From JANQPX01 sp050633905 (GTDB lineage Bacteria; Pseudomonadota; Alphaproteobacteria; Geminicoccales; Geminicoccaceae): a stretch of 64,000 nucleotides of DNA. This document shows, one piece after another, positions 26,912 through 35,794 of the stretch. The notes below the pieces were generated by a model. It had not been told where the DNA came from, ran no database searches, and worked only from the letters and a program-made list of their open reading frames with translations. The DNA is taken from the NCBI GenBank assembly GCA_050633905.1, contig JBOEHJ010000013.1, forward strand, positions 1 through 64,000, written 5' to 3'. The first letter of the stretch is position 1, and each line of letters opens with the position of its first letter. Made by a program: the position numbers and the translations under genes.

Positions 26912-27826
26912 CTAGGCCAGCTGATAAAGACGCGCTGCGTTGTCATGAAACAGCTTGGCTTGATCGACTTTGGACATCGTCTTGGTGACGTCAAAAAAAC
27001 CGCGATAGATCGTCCCATAGTCAGCGCAGAGACTGTCGACCGGGAAATTGCTGGCAAACATACAGCGCTCGACACCGAACATTGCGACAACGTCACGAAT
27101 AACAGGCCCGTTCAAGTCAACGGTCCAGGCCGCTCCTGGTGAGCCGAGGCCAGAGATTTTGACCGCGACATTGGGGGCATCAGCGAGACTCGCCATCGCT
27201 TTTCTCCAGGCGTCGAGACCTTCTCGGCTGCGGTCGGAAGGGAGGCCTGTGTGGTTGAGGATGATCTGGGTTTTCGGAAAATCGCGGGCGAGATCGAGGG
27301 CAGCATCCAGATGCCACCAGGGTGTTTGAAGATCGAAGGAGAGGCTGTGCTTGTCCAGGAGGGCAAAGCCGTCCCGCCAAACCGGATCATCCATCGAGCG
27401 TCGGACGCCACGCTGCGTTTGGAAGGGGGACTGGGCTGCGGCAGGCTTTTGCCGGATGCCTCGGACATTGGGAAAGGCGCCTTGTGTTGCCAGGACTTCG
27501 TCGACATCTTCCCGGTCAAGCCAGGCTTGAGCGACGACGGCATGCGGGAAGCCGGTGGCTTCGATGAGGTCCTGGACCCAGTGGGTCTCGCCTATGGGGT
27601 CGTTAGGGTCCCATTCGGTTTCGACATAGACGGTTTTCACAACCCGGTGCGGTGCGGCGTCCTTTAGATAGTCCTCCGGTAGGTAGGTTTTTCGGATGGG
27701 GCGATAGTCACCGTAGCGAAAGGGGATAGGCGGCTCGTCGCAAAGCCAGGGCAGATAATTTCGCTCGAGGTCCCAAAAATGCTGATGGGCATCGATGATG
27801 GGGCCTTCATAGATGGCCTTGCTCAT
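26912..27826 (-). CDS. Amidohydrolase-family (TIM-barrel) hydrolase
   Basis: The 304-residue protein belongs to the metal-dependent amidohydrolase/lactonase group (COG3618-like). It starts with the metal motif IIDAHQHFWD, continues with KTVYVETEWDPNDP and QIILNHTGLP, and ends with RCMFASNFPVDSL. Relatives hydrolyse sugar lactones (for example L-fucono- or L-rhamnono-lactone) or 2-pyrone-4,6-dicarboxylate. The substrate cannot be chosen here because no sugar-catabolic genes adjoin. The ATG was taken instead of the TTG codon before it; neither has a strong ribosome-binding site. Confidence 0.82.
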   Translation of the reverse strand: MSKAIYEGPIIDAHQHFWDLERNYLPWLCDEPPIPFRYGDYRPIRKTYLPEDYLKDAAPHRVVKTVYVETEWDPNDPIGETHWVQDLIEATGFPHAVVAQAWLDREDVDEVLATQGAFPNVRGIRQKPAAAQSPFQTQRGVRRSMDDPVWRDGFALLDKHSLSFDLQTPWWHLDAALDLARDFPKTQIILNHTGLPSDRSREGLDAWRKAMASLADAPNVAVKISGLGSPGAAWTVDLNGPVIRDVVAMFGVERCMFASNFPVDSLCADYGTIYRGFFDVTKTMSKVDQAKLFHDNAARLYQLA

Positions 27827-27972
27827 CAAATTCTTGGTCCCAATTCGTCCAAAAAGCCAAGCATATGGTGGGTCTCGGGTTCGTTTGGTTTTTCGCCCCT
27901 TGCCGGTGAAGGCCGACCGGGAGCATCATCGGAGACAGTCAGTAATGTTATGAGAAAATAGGAAAATTGTCC

Positions 27973-28305
27973 ATGAATGGCTTAACCAAAAAGCTCCGCC
28001 ACATCGTGATGTTCGGTTTCAAGGAGGGCACGACGGAGGCCGAAGCCGCCGAGATCGCCCAGCGATTCGGGGCGTTGCGCGATCTCGTGCCAGGGATCGA
28101 CGATTTCGAGTGGGGGGAGAACAACAGCCAGGAGGGTAAGAGCCATGGCCTTACCCATTGTTTCATCCTGACCTTCGTGTCGGCAGAAGCAAGGGATGCC
28201 TATCTCCCCCATCCCGATCACCAGGCCTTTGTCAGCTTCGCTCGCCAATGGATCGAGAAGGCCACGGTCTTCGATTATTGGGTGGCGGACGGCGACCGTT
28301 CGTAG
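27973..28305 (+). CDS. Dabb (stress-responsive A/B barrel) domain protein
   Basis: This 110-residue protein has the single Dabb ferredoxin-like fold: LRHIVMFGFKEGTTEAEAAEI, the middle FEWGENNS, and the end CFILTFVSAEARDAYLPHPDHQAF. Such proteins form dimeric barrels; some are enzymes or heme-binding, most are uncharacterised. The ATG with AGGA ten bases upstream was chosen over a TTG two codons earlier. Its 3' end overlaps the 3' end of the GH16 gene on the other strand by 31 bases. Confidence 0.85.
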   Translation: MNGLTKKLRHIVMFGFKEGTTEAEAAEIAQRFGALRDLVPGIDDFEWGENNSQEGKSHGLTHCFILTFVSAEARDAYLPHPDHQAFVSFARQWIEKATVFDYWVADGDRS

Positions 28306-29255
28306 AGCCTGACATAGTCGACCTCGACCTCGCCTGGCCATTCCGTGGTTTCGTCGGGGTCGCCCGGCCAGTTGCCTGCGATCTCCCAGGATGCGAGGAA
28401 ATACATCGGCTCATCGATGAAATTGGGCTCGTGATAGACCTGGACGCCGTCGATGAAGATGCGGATATCGTCCTCGGTCCATTCCATGCCCCAGACATGC
28501 CAATCGAAGAACTCGCCATTGGGGGGGTCATACCAATTGACGTAGCCGTCCTTGGTTTGCGGTCCGTATTTTTCCGCCTTGCCGCCATGGGATGAGTTGA
28601 ATTGCAGCGGGTCTTTATGGATGACATCGATGATGTCGATTTCCGGCGGCCATTTCGGTTCCTTGGCGAGGGTCCAGAAGGTGAAATGCATGCCTTTTGA
28701 GAAACTGTTGAACCGCGCGCGAACCTCGAAGTAGCCGTATTGCTGAGCGTGGGACATCTCCGTGCTCAGCATGCCGGCGACATGGGTGTATTGCCAAAGC
28801 TGCTCGCGCGCCGCCTCTGGCATGGGATAGGCGCGAAGCTTGACGGTGCCGTCCGAGACGTCGTGCAGGTATCTGGCCCGATCACCCCATCGCCCCTCTT
28901 GTCGAAGGTAATCGCCGATGCCGACGGGCATGTCGTTGAAGCTTTCCTCATCGAACATCTTAAAGGCGTCGTCCGAATTGCCGGCAAGGGCGCGTGTGTT
29001 CCAGGCCTTCCAGCCGGAAATCCAGTTCTCACCACCGTCATAGCCAAGATCGAAGTTTTTCTCATCGAATTCGTCGGCAAAGGTGAGCTGATAGCCGCTG
29101 GGCAAATAGGAGGAGGGGGCCGAGGTTGAAGATTGCGCGTTGACCTGGCCGATTGTAAGCGGCGCTACCAGCAGAGTTGCCGCGCAAAGGAAGCTAAATG
29201 GTGATCCTGCCCGCCGGGAGGTCTTGCTCCCGTCCCCTTCATCATGATGTCTCAT
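28275..29255 (-). CDS. Secreted glycoside hydrolase family 16 protein with atypical catalytic motif
   Basis: The 326-residue protein has an N-terminal export signal (hydrophobic FSFLCAATLLVAPLTIGQVNA after a charged start). A GH16 beta-jelly-roll follows, with YQLTFADEFDE, the aromatic FTFWTLAKEPKWP and DWHVWGMEWTEDDIRIFIDG. GH16 enzymes cleave beta-1,3/1,4-glucans or algal galactans. The usual catalytic signature is ExDxxE; here it reads EIDIID, so the acid/base Glu is replaced by Asp, which the DNA confirms (GAA ATC GAC ATC ATC GAT). Activity may be reduced or altered. The start was set where AAGGA stands about ten bases upstream. It could act on the cell's own polysaccharide, but this is a guess. 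Confidence 0.85.
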   Translation of the reverse strand: MRHHDEGDGSKTSRRAGSPFSFLCAATLLVAPLTIGQVNAQSSTSAPSSYLPSGYQLTFADEFDEKNFDLGYDGGENWISGWKAWNTRALAGNSDDAFKMFDEESFNDMPVGIGDYLRQEGRWGDRARYLHDVSDGTVKLRAYPMPEAAREQLWQYTHVAGMLSTEMSHAQQYGYFEVRARFNSFSKGMHFTFWTLAKEPKWPPEIDIIDVIHKDPLQFNSSHGGKAEKYGPQTKDGYVNWYDPPNGEFFDWHVWGMEWTEDDIRIFIDGVQVYHEPNFIDEPMYFLASWEIAGNWPGDPDETTEWPGEVEVDYVRLYERSPSATQ

Positions 29256-29317
29256 GGTCTGCATTTCCTTGATCCCGAGAATGGTCAAGCCGCTCACCCC
29301 GAGCGGCATCATGCTTA

Positions 29318-29571
29318 GAGCCCGTTTAAAATGTTTTTGAGTGATTTCATGGCGTTGTCCATCGGCAGGTGCGAGGAGCTCGACGCGCCGCGGTGCGGCG
29401 CGCCGTAAGCGTCGCGAGATGAAGCAGTACGCCATCCGAAGGGTCGCCTTGCAACCGGCCCAGGCTTCGTCGTCGGTTTTGATCGATGCGCCACATCGCT
29501 CTGCATCCTCTTCCTCGTCTGACCTTGACTACGGGACGATGAAATCATTCGAAAACTTCTAAAACGGGTTC
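29318..29571. mobile_element. 254-bp MITE with ~35-bp terminal inverted repeats
   Basis: The left end (GAGCCCGTTTAAAATGTTTT...TGATTTCAT, 29318-29350) and right end (read inward: GAACCCGTTTTAGAAGTTTT...TGATTTCAT) are imperfect inverted copies. Both ends are flanked by TTA (29315-29317 and 29572-29574), a plausible 3-bp target duplication. No transposase is encoded inside; the interior holds a GC-rich palindrome (CGCGCCGCGGTGCGGCGCG). The GAGCCCGTTT-type ends and TNA target fit a non-autonomous relative of the IS427 group of IS5, from memory of that group. Confidence 0.75.
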
Positions 29572-29898
29572 TTAATGTTGATAGGGTCAACGAACGTCTC
29601 TTTTGTCTCCTGATCATCACCTATTCCGGTCAATGCTGCGCTGTGATGGTACGGCATCGGCAAGGGAGGTAGGAACGTTGGCCATGACAATCAATGTAGA
29701 ATCGAGCTTGGTCAACGGGAGGCGATGAAAAAAGTAAATTCTCGATTGACATCTCATCTACTTCATTTGTATTTCCATGAAAAGTCTGTTATTTTTTTTC
29801 TGCCTCTTAGTTAATTGACTGATAAAACTTTCTATTATTGGTTGATGTATTTTTGTGAGCTTTGTTCGATGGTCGGTAATATTAAGAGATAGATTTAG
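29572..29898. other. AT-rich spacer upstream of the acyltransferase gene
   Basis: No gene is supported here. The last 150 bases are AT-rich and presumably contain the promoter of the acyltransferase gene. An open frame on the minus strand across 29758-30078 overlaps that gene and has no coding character. Confidence 0.35.
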
Positions 29899-31110
29899 AT
29901 GAACAGAAAATTGACCGGAAGAATTGACGTTATTGATGGCATGCGCGGTGTTGCGGTTATCATGGTCGTCTTTTTCTGCCATTATATCGGCAATCATTTC
30001 GATGTCGTGCGTTCTCGTGGCGAAGCGAATGATGGTCTCCTCAAGCATTTGATCGACCTGAATATTACCGGTGTCCATCTGTTCTTCATCATCTCCGGTT
30101 TTTTGCTCGGCGGTATTCTTTTAGACAATCGGGGTTCCAAGCGTTTTTTTTCATCCTTCTACATCAGGCGCTTGACTAGAATTCTTCCACTCTATTTTGG
30201 CAGCCTTCTGCTTTTTGTCGCCGTCAACCCGTATCTCGATCAACGCTTCGCCTGGTTGACCGGAGAGAGCTTACCGATCTGGTCCTATGTCATCTTCATG
30301 CAGAACAATGTCATGGCTGTTGCTGATACCTTCGGCGGCAATTGGCTGGCACCCACCTGGTCACTTGCGGTGGAGGAGCAATTTTATATCGTTCTGCCGT
30401 TTCTTATCTTCTTCACGCCGCTTCGCCATCTGCCGAAGCTGCTGATCCTCGGCATCCTCTCCGCACCGCTGTTGCGTGCGGCTGCCGGCTTAGGGGTGAG
30501 TGGGACGGCATCGATCGTGCTGCTGACCTCCTGCATGGATGCGCTTTGCTATGGCCTGCTCGCTGCTTATGCGATCCGCGCCGAGCCCGTCCGCCAGTTC
30601 ATTCGACGGTATCTTCGGATGATCGGGCATATCGCTTGGCTGATGCCAGTTTTGGGCTTTTTTGCTTCCTATTACGGCGACGTTCTGGATATCGGTGCGC
30701 GGATCGTCGTGAGTTTTTGGCTGATCACAACAGGTTTTACGGCCTTCTTGCTCTATGCCACGGAGCGCCAAGGGACCTGGCTGCATTTCCTGCTCAACCA
30801 GAGCTGGCTTCGATGGATTGGTGTCAGATGCTATGCCATCTATCTGTTTCACCAGGTGGTCATCGGGCTGCTTGGGGGCTTCTTTGCCGCTCGAAGCGAT
30901 TTTCAGGTGAACGATCTTTGGAGCCTTGGTGTCTGGCTAGTCTCGATCGTCGCGATCTTGACGCTGGCGGCTCTATCCTGGCGCTGGGTCGAGCGCCCCT
31001 TGATTGCTTATGGTCATCGCTGGAAGTACGAGTCGCCGTTGGTCGAAACTATCCCGACCGCCACGACCGGTCGTCCGATCGCTGAGGAAGAAACCAAGCG
31101 GGCAGCCTAG
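29899..31110 (+). CDS. OafA/YrhL-type membrane acyltransferase
   Basis: The 403-residue protein is a multi-pass acyltransferase of the Acyl_transf_3 family, which O-acetylates or otherwise acylates surface polysaccharides, peptidoglycan or lipids. It opens with IDVIDGMRGVAVIMVVFFCHYIGNHF, the start of TM1 with the conserved His/Arg region, followed by about ten transmembrane helices. The motif WSLAVEEQFYIVLP near residue 155 is diagnostic, and AIYLFHQVVIGLL follows in a late helix. There is no extra SGNH domain. It could decorate the exopolysaccharide made by the locus that begins 3 kb downstream. Confidence 0.9.
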   Translation: MNRKLTGRIDVIDGMRGVAVIMVVFFCHYIGNHFDVVRSRGEANDGLLKHLIDLNITGVHLFFIISGFLLGGILLDNRGSKRFFSSFYIRRLTRILPLYFGSLLLFVAVNPYLDQRFAWLTGESLPIWSYVIFMQNNVMAVADTFGGNWLAPTWSLAVEEQFYIVLPFLIFFTPLRHLPKLLILGILSAPLLRAAAGLGVSGTASIVLLTSCMDALCYGLLAAYAIRAEPVRQFIRRYLRMIGHIAWLMPVLGFFASYYGDVLDIGARIVVSFWLITTGFTAFLLYATERQGTWLHFLLNQSWLRWIGVRCYAIYLFHQVVIGLLGGFFAARSDFQVNDLWSLGVWLVSIVAILTLAALSWRWVERPLIAYGHRWKYESPLVETIPTATTGRPIAEEETKRAA

Positions 31111-31223
31111 CAGGTTCTGCGGACGTGTTTCGACGACCGGGCGACCGCTGTCGTTTGCTCGGCATCGTACATTGTACGAATTAGATTCAATCAGCGATGA
31201 CTCTGGGATGCATCGACGACAGC

Positions 31224-31252
31224 AAAAAAGGCCAATGCCGACAGCATTGACC
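31224..31252 (-). terminator. Rho-independent terminator after rpmJ
   Basis: On the minus strand GGTCAATGC-TGTCG-GCATTGGCC forms a nine-base stem (one G-U pair) followed by six T residues. It lies about 60 bases after the rpmJ stop codon and ends the rpmE/rpmJ region. Confidence 0.85.
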
Positions 31253-31309
31253 CTATTCACTTCAACCAACTCGTCTTAAGGATGAACCGGCAACAATCGC
31301 CCGCTAGTT

Positions 31310-31435
31310 CTAACCCTGGCGAGTTTTCATCCGCGGATTGGTCTTATTGATGACATAGACACGACCTTTTCTGCGCACAACACGGCAGTTCTTGTCGCGC
31401 TTCTTGGCCGATTTCAGGGAATTTCTGATTTTCAT
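31310..31435 (-). CDS. rpmJ: 50S ribosomal protein L36
   Basis: This 41-residue protein reads MKIRNSLKSAKKRDKNCRVV and continues RRKGRVYVINKTNPRMKTRQ, which is the L36 of alphaproteobacteria (the longer, C-minus type). Only one cysteine remains, so the classical zinc ribbon cannot form. It lies 15 bases after rpmE on the same strand and is followed by a strong terminator. Confidence 0.95.
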   Translation of the reverse strand: MKIRNSLKSAKKRDKNCRVVRRKGRVYVINKTNPRMKTRQG

Positions 31436-31450
31436 AAGCTGTCTCGGCCC

Positions 31451-31681
31451 TTAGTTCTTCTTACGACGGAAACTCTGGAAGCGCTTATTGAACTTATCGA
31501 CCTGACCGCCACGCTCTAAGAGACGCGATCGATCGCCAGTCCATGCGGGATGAACGAGCGGGTCAACATCCAAGGTCAACGTCCCACCCGGCTCGCCATA
31601 GGTCGAGCGCGTCTGGAACGTTGAGCCGTCGGTCATGACGACTGTAATTTCGTGATAATCTGGATGAATATCTTTCTTCAC
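31451..31681 (-). CDS. rpmE: 50S ribosomal protein L31 (zinc-free form)
   Basis: The 76-residue protein starts KKDIHPDYHEITVVMTDGST after an initiator GTG and ends GGQVDKFNKRFQSFRRKKN, the L31 hallmark. It lacks all cysteines of the zinc-binding form. The GTG start has AAGGAG seven bases upstream and gives the normal length; a longer frame upstream is not L31-like. It is divergent from the ABC exporter, an arrangement common in alphaproteobacteria. Confidence 0.96.
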   Translation of the reverse strand: MKKDIHPDYHEITVVMTDGSTFQTRSTYGEPGGTLTLDVDPLVHPAWTGDRSRLLERGGQVDKFNKRFQSFRRKKN

Positions 31682-31890
31682 CCGCTTTCTCCTTTTAGCG
31701 ACTGGCGCTATATAGCCAATGTAGCGGCATCTCGCAAGAGGGTGTCGATCCACATCGTCGTGTCCTTCAAGGAAAAATCGGGTGTTTCCAGTGTTCATCA
31801 ACAGAACCCGACGGCTCGCCGCGGCGCGAAACAAGGAAAGCTCACTGTCAGCAGAGGCGGTGACGAGGTCTGACGTAAGAGGCTGAATAG

Positions 31891-33702
31891 ATGGCAGGCG
31901 GCAAAGATAAGATGTCGATGGAAAGTGCGAAGCGCGACAAAAGCAACAATCTAAAGGCAATCGGCCGGCTCGGTCGTTATCTTCGGCCCTACCGGCTGCA
32001 AGTCGTGCTGACGATCATCGCCCTCGCGGTCGCCGCCGCCTCGGTGCTCGCCTTTGGTGCCGGGTTTCGATATTTGATCGACGGCGCTTTCGGCGCTGGC
32101 GAAAGTGCCGCCCTGGATCATGCGCTCAAGGCCGCCTTGATCGTGGTGCTGATGCTGGCGGCCGCGACCTTTGCCCGCGCCTTCCTCGTGACCTGGCTTG
32201 GCGAGCGGCTGGTCGCCGATGTCAGGCGTGATGTGTATGACCATGTGATCGGGCTGTCGCCGAGCTTTTTCGAGCTGACCCGAACCGGTGAGGTGCTGTC
32301 CCGCCTGACGGCCGACACATCCGTGGTGCAAAGCGTGATCAGCTCGACCTTGTCTCAGGCTTTGCGCAATGTTCTTTTGCTGATCGGCGGCCTGGTGCTG
32401 CTGTTCATCACCAATCTGAAGCTGACCTTGCTTATCCTTCTGGTCGTGCCGCTGGTGATCATCCCGATCGTGATCATCGGCCGGCGGGTGCGGTTGGCGT
32501 CCAGGGCGGCGCAGGACCGAGTAGGCGATCTCTCCGGCCATGGCGAGGAGTCGCTGAACGCGGTGCAGACGGTGCAGGCCTTTGCACAGGAAGCCCGTGA
32601 GCGCGGCCGCTTCAAGGGGCTGGCCGAGGCTGCTTTTGAGGCGGCGGTCGACTATGCCCGCGTGCGCTCGGTTTTTGCAGCCGTGGTGATCACGCTGATC
32701 TTCGGGGCGATCGTGGTGGTGCTCTGGATCGGCGGTCATGATGTCATGGCAGGCAGAATCAGCGGCGGCGAACTCGCCTCCTTCGTGTTCTACGCCTCCG
32801 TGGTCGCCACCGCGGCAGGCGGACTCGCCGAGATTATGGGCGATCTCCAGCGCGCCGCCGGCGCCACGGAGCGCCTGTTTGACCTGCTGGCCACCAAGCC
32901 GATGATCACCGCACCCGCCTCACCGACCACCCTGCCATCACCGGTCAACGGCGCCATTAAGATAGAAGGCGTGCGTTTTGCCTATCCACTGGACCCCGAA
33001 CGCCCTGTCCTTCACAGCCTGAACCTAGATGTCGAACCTGGGACGACCGTTGCCCTGGTCGGACCATCCGGCGCCGGTAAGACCACTATCTTCCAGCTAC
33101 TCATGCGCTTTTATGACCCCGAGGCCGGATCCCTAACTTTTGACGGGGTGAACCTTCGGGAGGTGGATCCCGTTCATCTCAGGGAAAAAATCGGACTGGT
33201 GCCCCAGGAGCCAATGATCTTTTCCGCCAATGCCTGGGACAACATCCGCTATGGCCGACCCGATGCCAGCGACGACGAGGTTCGCGCCGCGGCCATGGCA
33301 GCGGCGGCCACCGAATTCCTGGACAAGCTTCCCGACGGTTTCGACAGTTTCCTCGGTGAAAAAGGCGTTCGGCTTTCCGGCGGCCAGCGCCAGAGGATCG
33401 CGATTGCGCGCGCCGTTCTGCGTGACCCGACATTGCTCCTGCTTGACGAGGCGACAAGCTCCCTCGATGCGGAAAGCGAACGCCTCGTCCAGGAAGCCCT
33501 GGAGCGCTTGCGCGAGGGGCGGACCAGCCTGGTCATCGCGCATCGCCTGGCAACCGTGCTGAATGCCGACCGCATCGTCGTCCTGGAAGAGGGTAGGGTG
33601 GTTGCGACCGGCACCCATCAGCAGCTGATCGAAGAAGGCGGCCTCTATGCCCGTCTCGCCGAGCTGCAATTCGACGTCAACGGCCAACTCGCCGCCGAGT
33701 AG
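31891..33702 (+). CDS. ABC exporter, fused permease and ATPase (MsbA-like)
   Basis: The 603-residue half-transporter has six transmembrane helices (about 25-320) and a C-terminal nucleotide-binding domain. Walker A is GPSGAGKTT, the signature is LSGGQRQRIAIARA, Walker B is LLLLDEATSSLD and the switch His is in VIAHRLAT. It works as a homodimer in the inner membrane. Relatives export lipids or lipopolysaccharide precursors, but substrate assignment from sequence is unsafe. It is next to rpmE and upstream of the polysaccharide locus, though the former neighbourhood is the conserved one. Confidence 0.93.
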   Translation: MAGGKDKMSMESAKRDKSNNLKAIGRLGRYLRPYRLQVVLTIIALAVAAASVLAFGAGFRYLIDGAFGAGESAALDHALKAALIVVLMLAAATFARAFLVTWLGERLVADVRRDVYDHVIGLSPSFFELTRTGEVLSRLTADTSVVQSVISSTLSQALRNVLLLIGGLVLLFITNLKLTLLILLVVPLVIIPIVIIGRRVRLASRAAQDRVGDLSGHGEESLNAVQTVQAFAQEARERGRFKGLAEAAFEAAVDYARVRSVFAAVVITLIFGAIVVVLWIGGHDVMAGRISGGELASFVFYASVVATAAGGLAEIMGDLQRAAGATERLFDLLATKPMITAPASPTTLPSPVNGAIKIEGVRFAYPLDPERPVLHSLNLDVEPGTTVALVGPSGAGKTTIFQLLMRFYDPEAGSLTFDGVNLREVDPVHLREKIGLVPQEPMIFSANAWDNIRYGRPDASDDEVRAAAMAAAATEFLDKLPDGFDSFLGEKGVRLSGGQRQRIAIARAVLRDPTLLLLDEATSSLDAESERLVQEALERLREGRTSLVIAHRLATVLNADRIVVLEEGRVVATGTHQQLIEEGGLYARLAELQFDVNGQLAAE

Positions 33703-33919
33703 GGTGGGGGACGCCCCACGGCGTTGACTTGGACCTCGTCACGGATTTGGGGGCTTGGGTGGTGGCCAGGCGATGTTTGGCGGAGACAGTTGGCTAGCGT
33801 TCGATACTGAGGGTGGTGCGGTGGGCATCTCGCTGCGTTGACATCCTGGAAGGCGATCACTTACACAACGGGGCGCTGTGTTTTTTCAGCCTCTAGTAGG
33901 AAAGGTCGTCGGCGACATC

Positions 33920-35794
33920 ATGTGTGGCATTGCTGGCATTGCTTCAAGAAACCCGATTGACGATCGTCATGTCCTGACCCGCATGCGCGACACCATGGTC
34001 CATCGCGGCCCCGACGATCAAGGCGAGTATTGGGCCTGCGGCGATCGGGTGGGACTGGCCCAGCGCCGGCTCTCGATCATCGATCTGTCAGAGGGCGGTC
34101 ATCAGCCGATGTCGCGCGGCCATCTGACCATCACCTATAATGGCGAAATCTACAATTATCGGGAGCTGAAGCGGCAACTCGAACAGGAAGGCCATGTCTT
34201 CACCTCGGAAAGCGACACCGAAGTGATCCTGTTGGCCTATTTGCAATGGGGTAGGGACGCCGTCGAGAAACTCGATGGCATGTTCGCCTTTTGCATCCTC
34301 GATGAGCGCGCAGAACAGCTTTTCCTGGCGCGCGATCGCGCCGGTGAGAAACCGCTTTTCTATCGATACCAGCATCCCGATTTTCTCTTCGCCTCAGAAC
34401 TGAAAGGCCTGATGGCTCATCCCTCGATCAGCCGCGTACTCAACCCCGATGCGCTGATCGATTATCTGACTTATGGCTATGTCCAGGCGGATAAATGCAT
34501 GCTGGAAGGCATCGCCAAGCTGCCACCCGGCCATGCGATGACGCTGGATCTTGAGACCGGCGAGCTCGATTGCTGGCGCTATTGGAACCTGCCGTTCGGC
34601 AGCCATGATCCGATCTTCGATGAGAACTTGCTTCTTGAGCAGATGGAGGCGCTGCTGGACGGCTCGATCGCGCGCCGGCTGATCGCGGATGTGCCGGTTG
34701 GGGTGTTGCTCAGCGGTGGTCTGGATTCGAGTGTTGTCACCGCGATTGCGTCCCGTCACGTTTCCTCGCCGCTTAAGACCTTCACGGTCTCCTTTCCGGG
34801 GGCAGGCGCCTATGATGAGGCGGCCCATGCCAAGGAGATTGCGCGGCACTTCGGTACCGAGCATACAGAGATCGAAGCTCATCAGCAGAACGTCGACCTG
34901 CTGGCGCAGCTGGCCTTGCAATATGATGAGCCGCTCGGCGATCCCTCGATGGTGCCGACCTACATGATCTGCAAGGAAATTCGTCGCCATGCCACAGTCG
35001 CTCTCGGCGGTGATGGTGGTGACGAGTTGTTCGCGGGCTATTTCCACTATAGCTGGCTCGCTTCCCAGGCGCGTATCAGGCAAGTCATTCCAGGCTTTGC
35101 CAGGCAGTCCGTTTCTTCCATGGCAGGGCGCTTTATGCCGCTCGGTTTCCCCAGCCGAAACCAGCTCCTGGGCATGTCTGGCGATCTTTCCAACTGCATG
35201 GCCCATGTCCGGGTTTACTTTGATGCCTGGTCGAGACAGGCCTTGTTCAGTCCCGAGATGAAGGCGGCGATCGAAGCGCGCTCGACGCCGGAAGCCGAGC
35301 GCCGCGCTTATGCTGAGCGGCTTGATAAGAGCGCCTTGTTTGCCGCAACAGCGACCGATTTTTCCTTCTACCTGCCCGATGATGTGCTCACCAAGGTTGA
35401 TCGTGCCAGCATGCTGACATCGCTCGAAGTTCGGGCCCCCTTGCTCGATCCGGCCCTCATCGATTTTGCCTTCGCCAAGGTGCCGGACCATCTGCGTGCC
35501 ACAAAAAGCGGTCGAAAAATCCTGATGAAAAAGCTGGCGCGCCGCCTGCTGCCGGACGATTTCGACGTCGATCGAAAGCAAGGCTTCTCAATCCCCTCCA
35601 GCTGGTTCTCTGAACAATGGGGAACCTATATGGACGACATCCTAAAGGCCGCCTCGCCGAAACTCTTCGATCAGAGCTTCATTCGAAGCCTACAGGAAGG
35701 CCAAAAGAAGGGCCGAAAAAACTCCGAGCGCCTGTTCGCCCTGGTGATTTTCGAATTATGGCGTGAAGCCTATGACATCGAGCTGCCGTTTTAG
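33920..35794 (+). CDS. asnB: Glutamine-hydrolysing asparagine synthase-type amidotransferase
   Basis: The protein joins a class II glutaminase domain (residues 1-210) to an ATP-dependent asparagine synthase domain (about 240-600, with SGGLDSS). The start was moved to the ATG that gives MCGIAGIASRN, because the catalytic nucleophile must be Cys2. The GATase also has RRLSIIDLSEGGHQP and NGEIYNY. It has 624 residues. In many polysaccharide and exosortase-linked loci such an AsnB amidates a sugar acid or an amino-acid derivative rather than aspartate. Here it opens the polysaccharide region, so that role is plausible; general asparagine synthesis remains possible. Confidence 0.93.
   Translation: MCGIAGIASRNPIDDRHVLTRMRDTMVHRGPDDQGEYWACGDRVGLAQRRLSIIDLSEGGHQPMSRGHLTITYNGEIYNYRELKRQLEQEGHVFTSESDTEVILLAYLQWGRDAVEKLDGMFAFCILDERAEQLFLARDRAGEKPLFYRYQHPDFLFASELKGLMAHPSISRVLNPDALIDYLTYGYVQADKCMLEGIAKLPPGHAMTLDLETGELDCWRYWNLPFGSHDPIFDENLLLEQMEALLDGSIARRLIADVPVGVLLSGGLDSSVVTAIASRHVSSPLKTFTVSFPGAGAYDEAAHAKEIARHFGTEHTEIEAHQQNVDLLAQLALQYDEPLGDPSMVPTYMICKEIRRHATVALGGDGGDELFAGYFHYSWLASQARIRQVIPGFARQSVSSMAGRFMPLGFPSRNQLLGMSGDLSNCMAHVRVYFDAWSRQALFSPEMKAAIEARSTPEAERRAYAERLDKSALFAATATDFSFYLPDDVLTKVDRASMLTSLEVRAPLLDPALIDFAFAKVPDHLRATKSGRKILMKKLARRLLPDDFDVDRKQGFSIPSSWFSEQWGTYMDDILKAASPKLFDQSFIRSLQEGQKKGRKNSERLFALVIFELWREAYDIELPF

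Noticed and set aside
29758..30078. Open frame on the minus strand upstream of and overlapping the acyltransferase gene
   Set aside because: It overlaps a well-supported gene, has no ribosome-binding site or family features, and comes from AT-rich promoter DNA.
34394..35581. 395-codon minus-strand frame opposite asnB
   Set aside because: Antisense shadow of the asparagine synthase gene with no protein-family features; high GC at third positions makes such frames common here.
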